Below, one piece after another: positions 17,929-26,854 of a stretch of DNA of 64,000 nucleotides; within the stretch, counting starts at the first letter, position 1; each line of letters starts with the position of its first letter. Source of the DNA: an uncultured Eubacteriales bacterium (GTDB taxonomy: Bacteria; Bacillota; Clostridia; Lachnospirales; Lachnospiraceae); NCBI GenBank assembly GCA_900548855.1, contig URMF01000001.1:166345-230344 (forward strand). Reading direction: 5' to 3'. The translations under genes were made by a program, and so were the position numbers. The notes under the pieces are model-generated. The model was not told where the DNA came from, made no database searches, and was given only the letters and a program-made list of their open reading frames with translations.

Positions 17929-17975
17929 ACAAGCTCCCTCCTGCTCTTACTAACTGCAATAGAAAACATATTCCT

Positions 17976-18854
17976 TTACTTGCTATATTCTGCCTTCAGA
18001 CCATTTAAATTCTCATAAGGAACAGTAAATTGAAGCGTGCCCTCTGCATAGGCTGCCAATGTATCGGTATTTGCAATAAAAGTAATTCCCTCTTCATCCA
18101 AATACCATAAATCATCCTGTAAAATATCATTCAGATAGTCCTCGTATCCCGGCATTAGGCGGTTTTTATACGCATCCGATTCACAAAGGGACAACACATA
18201 CTCCTTTGCAGCTGCCAGGAAGCTCTCTTTGTCCTCCGCAATATCGTCCAAAGTCAGTCTTGCTCCGGTGCGAGTATCAAAATTCAATCCGCTTACATAG
18301 GTATTGCCGTGAACACCTCCTAAATTGGAATAGTTACTCCTCTCAAAGGAAATAATTCTGCCATCGGCTCTTTTATCCGTATACTTTACTTCATTCGCAT
18401 AAGGCACTATTACCTCTCCTGTGCCTTCCGTGAAATACGCCTTTGCCTCTGTCTCAAGCTCATCTCCCCTGATGTAAAATGCCTCTTCATCACTATCAAA
18501 TTCCTGCTTAATTGCCGCGGCTGCATCCTCATTTCCCTCCACCGTTACCGTTGGTCTCTGATAAAAAGCCGATACGATGATGGTTCCATCCTCAAGGGTT
18601 CTATCATTTGGCAGAGCCTCATAGGAAATTATAACACGGTTTTCCGTACTCTCTTCCTCTGTGCTCTCCATATCCTCCGTTTTCTCTTCCTGGGTCTCGG
18701 AAGAACTCTCCTCACTGTCAGATTCCGTATCTTCTACAGCTTCTGTCGTAACCTCGCTGTCCGGTTCCTGCTCCGGCTGAGTCTGATTACTGGTACAGCC
18801 TGTTACCCCTGCGGCTAAAAATGCCACTAAAATTAATGCTGCTTTCTTCTTCAT
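17976..18854 (-). CDS. DUF3298 domain lipoprotein (RsiV/PdaC-like sensor domain)
   Basis: A 292-aa exported lipoprotein: basic start MKKKAALILV, hydrophobic core, lipobox VTGC with Cys20. Residues about 25-75 are a Glu/Ser/Thr-rich low-complexity linker. The rest matches a DUF4163/DUF3298 pair (SNLGGVHGNTYVSGLNFDTRTGARLTLDDI is typical), which is found in the lysozyme-binding anti-sigma factor RsiV and the deacetylase PdaC. No membrane-spanning anti-sigma part and no sigma factor gene are present here, so it is probably a wall- or ligand-binding surface protein. It is separated from the SMC gene by the inverted-repeat element. Confidence 0.85.
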   Translation of the reverse strand: MKKKAALILVAFLAAGVTGCTSNQTQPEQEPDSEVTTEAVEDTESDSEESSSETQEEKTEDMESTEEESTENRVIISYEALPNDRTLEDGTIIVSAFYQRPTVTVEGNEDAAAAIKQEFDSDEEAFYIRGDELETEAKAYFTEGTGEVIVPYANEVKYTDKRADGRIISFERSNYSNLGGVHGNTYVSGLNFDTRTGARLTLDDIAEDKESFLAAAKEYVLSLCESDAYKNRLMPGYEDYLNDILQDDLWYLDEEGITFIANTDTLAAYAEGTLQFTVPYENLNGLKAEYSK

Positions 18855-18883
18855 TGTACTTCCTCTCTTCTAACTCTAATATA

Positions 18884-19144
18884 TAGGTAATTGCAAAACT
18901 CCTTATTTCTAAAACCTAGTTGTACAATATAGACAATATCATAAGCAAGGTGCTTTGGAGCCGCCGGTGCTTAGCGAGGTTTTTTCAAGGTTAGCACCGT
19001 TGCGAGCGACAAGCAGCGCAATGCCTGTATACTTGGCGAAACGAAGTTGAGCCTAGTAGAAAGGTATGCACAGCGGCGTGCCTGCGTTGATTTGTCTATA
19101 TTATACAACGAATGTCTGAAAAACTTAAGTTTCGCAATTACCTA
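18884..19144. repeat. MITE-like element with long imperfect inverted termini
   Basis: The spacer of 374 bases between the DUF3298 gene and the SMC gene contains no plausible gene. Its ends at 18884-18901 and 19127-19144 are inverted copies (TAGGTAATTGC followed by A/G and AAACT), and inner inverted blocks at 18918-18935 and 19092-19109 (GTTGTA-C/T-AATATAGACAA) match with one difference. The total terminal inverted repeat is about 52 bases with a diverged middle. The core is GC-richer than its surroundings and holds smaller hairpins and a GCGAGCGACAAGCAGCG stretch. No transposase and no clear target duplication are visible. Confidence 0.6.
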
Positions 19145-19228
19145 AACTATATTATATCCTTCCAGACACAGCTTTATTTTATCATATGTGCAGTAAATAT
19201 TCAATTTTAAAGTGAATGTCATCGACAA

Positions 19229-22200
19229 TCAGATAAAATCAAAAGTTGCCTGGCTATACTCCAGATTCTCATATTCCAGCTCCTCCTGTGCCACCTGGCT
19301 TCTGTAATCCACTACCACAGTCTGCTGTCTGCCTCCAACCAGCTGTTGTCCTAAAATATAATTTACATCAAACCGGTTGGTAATCGCCGGTGTAGCACCT
19401 CTGGCAGGAACAATCAACTGCACATTATTGGTTTTCAGCAGTGCAAAAATCGGCTCCCATATATAGATATCCTTTGCAGCGCCAAACGGATTATCGATAA
19501 AGATAACCTTTTTCAATTCACTGGCTTCCGCCTCTGGCGCATACATTCCGGAAATATAATTGATGATGGACACTAAAAACTGGATATAAATGCCCTGGGA
19601 CTGTCCCGTGCTTCCAACCGCTTCTTCATAGCGGAGATAGCGGCTCTGCTCCTTCATGCGCTCTCTCTTATAGAGCTTTAATTTGATAGCATTCATATCT
19701 GTAACCATCACGCTGAAAAGCTTCTTTAATAGCAGCTGGTTTTTCATGTATTTTATACGGTCATTATTATCCTGAAACCGGTCGGCACCATTTACCACCT
19801 CATCGATATAATCTGACATTCTCTGCTTTACAAACTCTTCCTTTACATATGGAATCGTAAGCGTTACCATCTGTATCATTTCGCCGTCCAGCTGAATCCG
19901 CGATAACTTCGGAAGCTTATCCAGCTCTGTGCGAACATCCCTGCACCGCTCAATACACTGGTTCTCAAAATTATTCTTAATGGCTTCCATATCTTCAATT
20001 CCCTGTTCCACACGTTCCTTCTCCAGCACAATGTAGGATATCATTTCCCGGATATTGGAAAGCAGTGCCTTGGCATCCTCGTAGGTCTCCGGCACCTCCA
20101 CATCATCTTTAATGGAGGAGGACAATTCAAACGCACCCATGGTAAACAATGTGTTCGCTGTCTGTGTTTTATAATTCAAAAGCTCCTGCCTTGCCCTTGC
20201 CAGCGCCTTATTGCTCTTATCATACCGGAGCAGACACTCCTCAAAGATTTCACGAATTTCCTCCTGCTCCTTCACAAGAACATCGGCATTTTCTATGTCC
20301 AGCTCTTCACTTTCCACAATACGTTTCACATCCTTATAAAGGTCTGTAATGACACTGTTATTTTTCACATACTGCTGATATTCTCTCTGAAAATCTCTCA
20401 TCTTCTCCTGAAGGTCGTCAAGAATCCGGTCTCCCTCGGCAATCGCCTGGACAGCCTCTTCTCTTGTCACTCCCTTATTTTCTAAGGCAGCTGGACCCTT
20501 CTGTTTTCCGGACAAACCAGAAAGCTCCTCCAAGGCCTGCTCTCCAAACCGTTCCTTCAATGCCTGGACAGCCTGTTCGATGCGCCCCTCCAGTTTGGTC
20601 GCCTCATGCTCCTTCTTTTTATAATCACTTTTCAATTGGTCACATCGCACCGCAATCTGAGATAAATGCATGCTTAAGCGGTTAATAAATTCCTCATCCA
20701 CCGGATGCAGCCCGCCAGAAGCCTTAAGCTGCTCCAACACCTCAACCTTCACTCCGCGGCGCTCAATAATCTTAAGCTCCCTCTGCATGCTGTCCTGTAA
20801 AGTGGCAATCAGCTTCTTCTTATCCTCTAATACAACAGTGGCACGCTCAACCACGGCTTTTGCTGCCAAAAACTCCGCCTTTAACTGTTCCTCAGAAACA
20901 TTAACCGCAGTTAATTTATATTCCTGCTCCACATAGTAATCCTTATAGATAGTTTCCCAGTCGGAAAGCACTTCTGCAATTTGTCTTTCCATATGGGAAA
21001 TCTGCTGGTTTAACTCCTCTGCCTTAAGGGCTGCTGCCTCCCTCTCCGACTCTGCCCTTGCAGTATCACCTTCCAGACGTTTCACCTCAGCGGTATAAAA
21101 ATCCAGCTGTTTTTTGGTCTCCTCTGCCAAATCACTTTTTGCTTCCATGCCAGCCAGCTTAACCTGCTCCCTCTGGTTTGTCAGCAGTATCTCTTCCGCT
21201 TTCTCCATCTCCTCTTTCTGTTTCTCACTATGGGCATGGATACGCTCAACCTCCGCATTTATACTGTCTATACTGCGCTTATATTCCAGTATCCTCTCCT
21301 TCCCCTCCTGTACCTCATTTTCTGCATTCAGGAAGGCTGCATCCGTAAGCTTCGCCGTATAATTCAAATCCTCATCATAAGTGGCACGCATTTCCTGAAA
21401 ACGCTCTAATTCCTCATTCAGCTCCGACAATTTCTTTTCCAGGCGGGTAGCTTCCAGAGCAAGGGCATCCTCCTCCAAAAAGGTGTTTTTGTCCTTTGCA
21501 ATCAATACCACTCCCAGCTGTTCACTTGGAACATACGGCGATTCCAGTATATTCTGGTCATAGACCGGCACCGCCTGGCTGCCAAGGTCAATGGTCCCAA
21601 TCCGCTCATCCTCTTTCACCAAATTGAACTGCTTCGTCACCACACCATAGGGAAGTATCGGAAACCGGGACAACAGCTCTTCCCGGTTAACCTTAGGTAG
21701 AGCTGACAGATAATCCACTCCTGACAGGGCAAAATCCCCATGTCTGCTCTCCAAATAATCCTTTACCTTTGAAACGGCTTCCGATTCCTCTAAAATTCTG
21801 CCTTCCCTAATCTGCTCCAAATGGCGGTTTACCCCTGCAATTTTTCTTTCCAGTTCCGCAACAGCCACCCTGTGGTCAAACGCCCGCTCTTTAATGGTAT
21901 CATAAAGGCTTTCCATATCCTTCACGCCGTATATCTGCACCATTTTTTTCAAACGGTCCCGGTTTAAAACATACTCTTTATTTTTCTCCTCTGCCTCTTC
22001 TAAAGCCTTCTGCGCAGCCGTCAGCTTCTCCTTCTCCACATAGAGGGCTCTTTCCTTCTCCCCCAGCTGCTGTACATCTGATAAATACGAGCGTTCCGCC
22101 TGCTCCTTCCTTTCCCGGAGCGCAGACTCTTCATCCTTTAAGCTCTTCATCAAATCCTTTAAATCACTTAAAACGAGAATAGAAATCTCTTTCCGTACTG

Positions 22201-23761
22201 CACCAATCTCCTCCATACACCTTAAATATTCTTCATTAAAGTGTTCCTTATGGCTCTTTGCCACTGCCAGGGCTATCTTTCCCTCTTCCGCAACATGATT
22301 TAAGGTCTTAAGCTCCTTGGACAGACTCTTAAGCTCCTCCTGCCTGCTTTCAAGACGGTTTCTTATATCCTTTAATTTCTCATCATCCATCTGCTTTTTA
22401 AAAGATGCATACTGGTGTAATTTCAAAAGCTGGTCAGAATTTGCGTCATTGGAAGCGGCAATTACCGCCTGATTTTCCTCCATCTGTGCCTTATCAGCCA
22501 GAATATGCATATAGTCATTGATGCTCTCCTTCAAATCCAGTTCTTCTTTCGCCTGGTCAAGCTCCTCTGATGCCTGGTTTACATGACCAGAAAGCACCTG
22601 CATATCATCTTTAATACTCTCTAAATCATACTGGTCCCTTATAATTTTTAAGCCTTCTATCCGCCTTTTTTCCGAAATAAGCTGCTGCTCCATGGCAGCC
22701 TTTTTCTCCTCCATCCGTGCAATTTCTTCCTCACCCTGTGTACTCAGAGCTTCACCTGTCACATAAATATCTGCCAGTGTACCAGCCACCTTATCCTTTT
22801 CCTCATAAAGGGATAAAAAGGAGGACACTCTGCTTTCCAGTAAATGCATCAGCTCCGTTTCTTTATCAAAATTTACAATCTCACTCTTCTTTCTGGAAAG
22901 CTCCACCAGCTTATCCTTGATATCCAAAAGAGTCTTTGCCATATCCTCACTGACATCATTTTGTTCTGTCTTAACAAGAAATGCCTTTTCAATAATCTCT
23001 TCAATCAGCAAATCCTCTACCACTTTACGGGTGGTCCTATAATGGGTCTCAAAATAGGTCCGCACATGACCCTCGGTCTTATTGATTCCTCTTATTATCT
23101 CCCACTGACTCTCAAACAGACCATACCCGCTGATAAAGCGCTGGTATTCCCCCTTGCGCTCAAAAACATATACTTTTAGGTTCAGATTTTTTCTTGCCAG
23201 GTCTTTGAGATAACTCTTAAGACCGGAATAGGTTATCCTCTCCTTGCTGTTTTGAAGCGGCAGATTCACAATATCATTTTCATTATAATCCCGGTAAAAA
23301 ATGCAGTAATTAAAATACTCTATTGATGCACTGTCCCTTCGCGCCTCCGCATTTTCTCCAGACACAGCTGCTGTTTTCTCCCCATTTTCCGTTTCTGCAA
23401 GGGACAACTGCCCATTTTCGGACATATCCATTTCCTTTGCCTTATGGGCACAAAAACCAGTGGTCATATAACGGAATCCCTCTCTAATATCCTTGTCATC
23501 CAGTTTCCACTCCACCAGAGAGTGAATAGTGGTATTCCCGCCACCATTCCGAAACAGCTTCTCAATCGGCTGCTTCTCATCCAGGGTACAATTGGGAATC
23601 AGATTCTGTAACAGGAGCAGCATTAACACACTCTTGCCACCACCATTTGCCAAATCATACAGCGTATTTTTTCCATACATGCGCATGGAAAAATCATCAT
23701 ATCCCTGGGTTCCAAAATTATACTTAACATTATTTACACGAATTCGATTAATATTTGGCAT
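19229..23761 (-). CDS. JetC/MukB-like SMC-type ATPase (Wadjet-like)
   Basis: A 1510-aa SMC-family protein: N-terminal ATPase half, about 450 residues of coiled coil, a hinge-like globular region near residues 660-770, a second coiled coil, and a C-terminal ATPase half. The P-loop is LANGGGKS (GKS at 42-44). The signature-like motif is GSTGQSQG (about 1383-1390) and the Walker B region is VIFIDNPFG (1419-1427), with Asn1424 where canonical ATPases have the catalytic Glu. Architecture and the partner gene directly upstream (3-base gap) match the JetC subunit of Wadjet systems and MukB/MksB condensins, which extrude DNA loops. No JetD nuclease gene follows. Confidence 0.8.
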   Translation of the reverse strand: MPNINRIRVNNVKYNFGTQGYDDFSMRMYGKNTLYDLANGGGKSVLMLLLLQNLIPNCTLDEKQPIEKLFRNGGGNTTIHSLVEWKLDDKDIREGFRYMTTGFCAHKAKEMDMSENGQLSLAETENGEKTAAVSGENAEARRDSASIEYFNYCIFYRDYNENDIVNLPLQNSKERITYSGLKSYLKDLARKNLNLKVYVFERKGEYQRFISGYGLFESQWEIIRGINKTEGHVRTYFETHYRTTRKVVEDLLIEEIIEKAFLVKTEQNDVSEDMAKTLLDIKDKLVELSRKKSEIVNFDKETELMHLLESRVSSFLSLYEEKDKVAGTLADIYVTGEALSTQGEEEIARMEEKKAAMEQQLISEKRRIEGLKIIRDQYDLESIKDDMQVLSGHVNQASEELDQAKEELDLKESINDYMHILADKAQMEENQAVIAASNDANSDQLLKLHQYASFKKQMDDEKLKDIRNRLESRQEELKSLSKELKTLNHVAEEGKIALAVAKSHKEHFNEEYLRCMEEIGAVRKEISILVLSDLKDLMKSLKDEESALRERKEQAERSYLSDVQQLGEKERALYVEKEKLTAAQKALEEAEEKNKEYVLNRDRLKKMVQIYGVKDMESLYDTIKERAFDHRVAVAELERKIAGVNRHLEQIREGRILEESEAVSKVKDYLESRHGDFALSGVDYLSALPKVNREELLSRFPILPYGVVTKQFNLVKEDERIGTIDLGSQAVPVYDQNILESPYVPSEQLGVVLIAKDKNTFLEEDALALEATRLEKKLSELNEELERFQEMRATYDEDLNYTAKLTDAAFLNAENEVQEGKERILEYKRSIDSINAEVERIHAHSEKQKEEMEKAEEILLTNQREQVKLAGMEAKSDLAEETKKQLDFYTAEVKRLEGDTARAESEREAAALKAEELNQQISHMERQIAEVLSDWETIYKDYYVEQEYKLTAVNVSEEQLKAEFLAAKAVVERATVVLEDKKKLIATLQDSMQRELKIIERRGVKVEVLEQLKASGGLHPVDEEFINRLSMHLSQIAVRCDQLKSDYKKKEHEATKLEGRIEQAVQALKERFGEQALEELSGLSGKQKGPAALENKGVTREEAVQAIAEGDRILDDLQEKMRDFQREYQQYVKNNSVITDLYKDVKRIVESEELDIENADVLVKEQEEIREIFEECLLRYDKSNKALARARQELLNYKTQTANTLFTMGAFELSSSIKDDVEVPETYEDAKALLSNIREMISYIVLEKERVEQGIEDMEAIKNNFENQCIERCRDVRTELDKLPKLSRIQLDGEMIQMVTLTIPYVKEEFVKQRMSDYIDEVVNGADRFQDNNDRIKYMKNQLLLKKLFSVMVTDMNAIKLKLYKRERMKEQSRYLRYEEAVGSTGQSQGIYIQFLVSIINYISGMYAPEAEASELKKVIFIDNPFGAAKDIYIWEPIFALLKTNNVQLIVPARGATPAITNRFDVNYILGQQLVGGRQQTVVVDYRSQVAQEELEYENLEYSQATFDFI

Positions 23762-23764
23762 AGC

Positions 23765-24484
23765 TTAAACCTCTGTATCTGTATTTTCTCTTGACAGTGC
23801 ATCATAAATCTGTCCACGGTACTCCTCAAAATAATGCTCCACAATTGCCTTAAAGCGCTCCGTTGGATAGTAACGCTTATTTACCTCTACAAATAAATTC
23901 TCATTTATCAGAAAATTAAAGGTAAGCTTTACCATGCTTGCTTTCGATGCACGGGATGCACGGATTTCCTCCTGACCCTCTAGGGTACTTGCCGGCAACT
24001 CATCCCATAACAGGGCAGCTGCCTGAAAGCTTTCCTGCTCTTCCTCCTCTAAATCATAGATTGCAATATCCTTTGTGAAAACGGAAAGTGTCTTTGTAAC
24101 CTCATCCATAACCGTCTCTATTCTTATATACTCCTTAAACTGATAAGAAGCAGAATCCGAATAAAACGCCAATAATATCTCATACATAATAAAATAGCAA
24201 AGATACAGCTCCCTGTTATATCTAAGCCCCATAATCCTTTTTAACTCCTCATTGGTATAACCAAATATGCGGTTATTCTCTCCTGCGGAAAGAAAAAGGC
24301 TTTCTTTATACTCATATATGTTAAGATTTAATTTTTTTAATATTACTCCGACAATTTCATATACCTCTGCATTTCCATAGTAATCGTCATACAGATTACC
24401 ATTTGCACCACTGCGTTTAATTTCCTCTCCAGTTATAAGCCTGGCATATATATCCATGGCTTTTTCCAAATTTTTCATTTCCAT
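23765..24484 (-). CDS. JetB/MukE-like subunit (DUF6063-like)
   Basis: A 239-aa soluble, mostly helical protein whose C-terminal part (KLTFNFLINENLFVEVNKRYYPTERFKAIVEHYFEEY) looks like a winged-helix module, as expected of kite-type MukE/JetB subunits. It lies immediately before the JetC-like gene with 3 bases between, and the JetC ribosome site is inside its end. I recall this kind of protein under DUF6063 in clostridial genomes. ATG at 24484 has AAAGGAAG 7 bases upstream; an upstream in-frame ATG at 24550 overlaps the terminator of the preceding cassette and is unlikely. It is split from its partner JetA by an inserted ABC-transporter cassette. Confidence 0.65.
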   Translation of the reverse strand: MEMKNLEKAMDIYARLITGEEIKRSGANGNLYDDYYGNAEVYEIVGVILKKLNLNIYEYKESLFLSAGENNRIFGYTNEELKRIMGLRYNRELYLCYFIMYEILLAFYSDSASYQFKEYIRIETVMDEVTKTLSVFTKDIAIYDLEEEEQESFQAAALLWDELPASTLEGQEEIRASRASKASMVKLTFNFLINENLFVEVNKRYYPTERFKAIVEHYFEEYRGQIYDALSRENTDTEV

Positions 24485-24544
24485 ATGTTTGCTTCCTTTA
24501 TCATAAAATGCACTATTCTTTATTCTCCCATAATTATAAAAAAA

Positions 24545-24571
24545 GTACAAGTATGATTTTCACACTTGTAC
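24545..24571 (-). terminator. Terminator of the ABC-transporter cassette
   Basis: Stem GTACAAGT / ACTTGTAC with an 11-base loop. On the minus strand it is followed by a run of T residues. It lies between the XRE regulator gene and jetB, so jetB-jetC would need their own promoter or read-through. Confidence 0.8.
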
Positions 24572-24673
24572 CTTTTTATTACAAATTGTCCCATATTGTA
24601 TGTGTCTTCTTCATTTCTTTTGTAAACTCTGGATATTTCCCGTTTGTTGCCATCTATTTTCCCCTATTCTGCG

Positions 24674-24868
24674 TTATTCCTCCCAAAACAATTCATCTAA
24701 TGTTCTGCCAAGTACCCTGCATATTGCCCTGCAAAGGTTGATAGTGGGATTATAGTCCCCTTTTTCAATGGCATTAATGGTTTGCCTGGAAACATTAACC
24801 GCTGTTGCCAAATCCTGCTGTGACATATCCAGAGCAGCCCTGGCCGATTTCATTTTCAAATTCTTCAT
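24674..24868 (-). CDS. XRE family transcriptional regulator (small)
   Basis: A 64-aa protein that is essentially one helix-turn-helix domain: ARAALDMSQQDLATAVNVSRQTINAIEKGDYNP, then LCRAICRVLGRTLDELF. It belongs to the short YozG-like repressors often encoded with small membrane proteins or ABC exporters. Its start overlaps the stop of the preceding membrane-protein gene by 4 bases (ATGA), showing translational coupling. It is the last gene of the cassette that begins at natA and probably represses the cassette promoter near 27.9 kb. Confidence 0.9.
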   Translation of the reverse strand: MKNLKMKSARAALDMSQQDLATAVNVSRQTINAIEKGDYNPTINLCRAICRVLGRTLDELFWEE

Positions 24869-25527
24869 AGGCGGCTCTCCTCGTCTTCCGCTTCCTCGTC
24901 CAGCCGTTTTTTATTATAAAGCACCTTCCCACAAAAAACAATCAGGATAACAAGAAACAATATTCCCACTACTAAATTGATCCATTCCACCGAAATTGCT
25001 CCATTTTCCAGCAGGGGATGCTTTTCCAGAATCGCCGGGATTCCACCTGCGATATTCAGGATTCCAATAATGGAAAACATTGTAATAATACCCTGAGCAT
25101 TCTCATACAGCGACATATATGCATCCTTTAAAATACACATTACAGCAAAAACCATAATGGACAAAGCGATGCCAATCCAGATGCCGCAAAAGGACATAAA
25201 TATTGATATTCCAAATATATTATCCAGCAGGGAAACTGCCATGGTATAAAACAGCAGTGTAAAAAATGCTGCTTTATAAGCCTTCCCTCTTGCAAACTGC
25301 TGGCGTTCGTCATAAGCATCCTTCCTGCATCTGGTATCTATTCTGCCGCCTAATTTAGAGGCAATCCATGCCAGAAGTCTGACAAGAACAAGACCACATA
25401 AAATGCCGCAAATCAGATCCAGAAGATACTCCGGACTCTGCCCCTCTGTTTTACCACATCCGGCAGTCAAAACACCTGCCAGGATAACCATTATTATATA
25501 TACAACCCCTTTTCTTCTTTTCATCAT
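24865..25527 (-). CDS. Membrane protein of the ABC cassette, unknown function
   Basis: A 220-aa protein with about five to six hydrophobic helices. The N-terminal helix ends LAGVLTAGCGK, which could be a lipobox but more likely is a membrane anchor because further helices follow. The cytosolic loop KDAYDERQQFARGKAYKAAFF is a recurring motif in small Firmicute membrane proteins encoded beside XRE regulators. GGAGG precedes the ATG at 25527. It overlaps the regulator gene by 4 bases and follows the permease gene by 61 bases. No transport or enzyme function can be assigned. Confidence 0.75.
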   Translation of the reverse strand: MMKRRKGVVYIIMVILAGVLTAGCGKTEGQSPEYLLDLICGILCGLVLVRLLAWIASKLGGRIDTRCRKDAYDERQQFARGKAYKAAFFTLLFYTMAVSLLDNIFGISIFMSFCGIWIGIALSIMVFAVMCILKDAYMSLYENAQGIITMFSIIGILNIAGGIPAILEKHPLLENGAISVEWINLVVGILFLVILIVFCGKVLYNKKRLDEEAEDEESRL

Positions 25528-25588
25528 ATCTTACCTCCCGCCTGCCGCTGATTTTTACAGCATATCCTCTGCTCTGCCTATTTTTTAT

Positions 25589-26854
25589 CTACTCTGCGTT
25601 CTTCATATCCTTTAACGCCCTGCTAAGCTTAATCGGATTGCCATACCGCAGGGTTCCCATACGGTAAATTTTCGCCGCAAGCCATCCCACAAAGAAAATA
25701 GAAACAAATAATATGACAGCTGACATCACGACCTCCCAAGGCGCTACCTTTCCCATTCCGATTCTTACAAACATTGCGGAATAGGATGAAAACGGAAGGA
25801 AGGAGCAGACCTTCATAATCATACCATCTGGCTTCTGGAGCTGGAACAGTACTGCAAAATATACAAGCATAATAACCATCTGCAAGGTACCGGCTGTTTT
25901 GTTAATATCCTCTGTCTTAGATACCAGGGCACCCATGGCGCCATATAAAAACGCATAGAACAGAAAACCTCCAATTCCAAACACCGCAAAAGCTATCAGA
26001 ACATCTGCGGGAATATCCAACAGCATATCCAGCTTATCTCCCCATGCCGTATGATTCATTCCGTAACCGATAAGTACTGCTCCAAAAATCAATGCCAGCT
26101 GGACAATTACTGCTGCTGCACCTGCAAATACTTTTCCAAACAACAGATATTTTGAATCAATACTGGTCACCAGTACCTCAATGGAACGGTTGCTTTTTTC
26201 TGTAGTAACAGAAGTCGCAATCATGACACCATACAAAATAATCACCATAAAAATCACAATAACCAGGGCATAACAATACCAAAAATTATCCGCTGCGTCC
26301 TTGCCCAGTATCTCCTCCTCACACTGAATCGGAGCCTCATACCCTGCCGCAAAGGTTTCATAGTCAAGATTCTGCTCTTCACAATAAAGCTGCTTATGAA
26401 CCAGCGATAATACTTCACTAAATATAACCTGATTTCCATCCGACATATCCCGGTTAAGCACATAATACTGATAGTTCCTGTCATCCTTAACATAAAAACC
26501 GGCATCAATCTTCTCTTTGATAACAGCTCTTTTCAGTTCTTCTCTGTTTGCCATAAAAATAAATTCCGCATCCCCAAATGCCTGTTCTAAAAGAGACTGG
26601 TTCAAAAAAACCTTATTCTCATCCACAATCCCAAGCCTTGCCACATCCTCACCGCTCTGTTCTTCCTGCCCACTGGCAGTCTCCTCCCTGCTTTCTGAGG
26701 ACTCAATGCCCAGCATATCAGATATGTCAATAAATCTTGGCAAAAACATGACAGCCCCAAGCAATACTGCCATTAAAATTGTTGTAATCATGAAAGATTT
26801 ATTTTTAATATAACTCATCAGCTCAAATTCAAATACTGTTATAAAACGTTTCAT
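25589..26854 (-). CDS. ABC-2 type exporter permease (NatB-like)
   Basis: A 421-aa permease: one N-terminal membrane helix, a large extracytosolic domain (about residues 45-210), then a cluster of five helices and a short cytosolic tail, the layout of NatB and related ABC-2 permeases that expel Na+, drugs or peptides. Its start overlaps the ATPase gene by 4 bases (ATGA). The outer domain includes IDAGFYVKDDRNYQYYVLNRD, typical of the YhaP/NatB family. The exported substrate is unknown. Confidence 0.88.
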   Translation of the reverse strand: MKRFITVFEFELMSYIKNKSFMITTILMAVLLGAVMFLPRFIDISDMLGIESSESREETASGQEEQSGEDVARLGIVDENKVFLNQSLLEQAFGDAEFIFMANREELKRAVIKEKIDAGFYVKDDRNYQYYVLNRDMSDGNQVIFSEVLSLVHKQLYCEEQNLDYETFAAGYEAPIQCEEEILGKDAADNFWYCYALVIVIFMVIILYGVMIATSVTTEKSNRSIEVLVTSIDSKYLLFGKVFAGAAAVIVQLALIFGAVLIGYGMNHTAWGDKLDMLLDIPADVLIAFAVFGIGGFLFYAFLYGAMGALVSKTEDINKTAGTLQMVIMLVYFAVLFQLQKPDGMIMKVCSFLPFSSYSAMFVRIGMGKVAPWEVVMSAVILFVSIFFVGWLAAKIYRMGTLRYGNPIKLSRALKDMKNAE

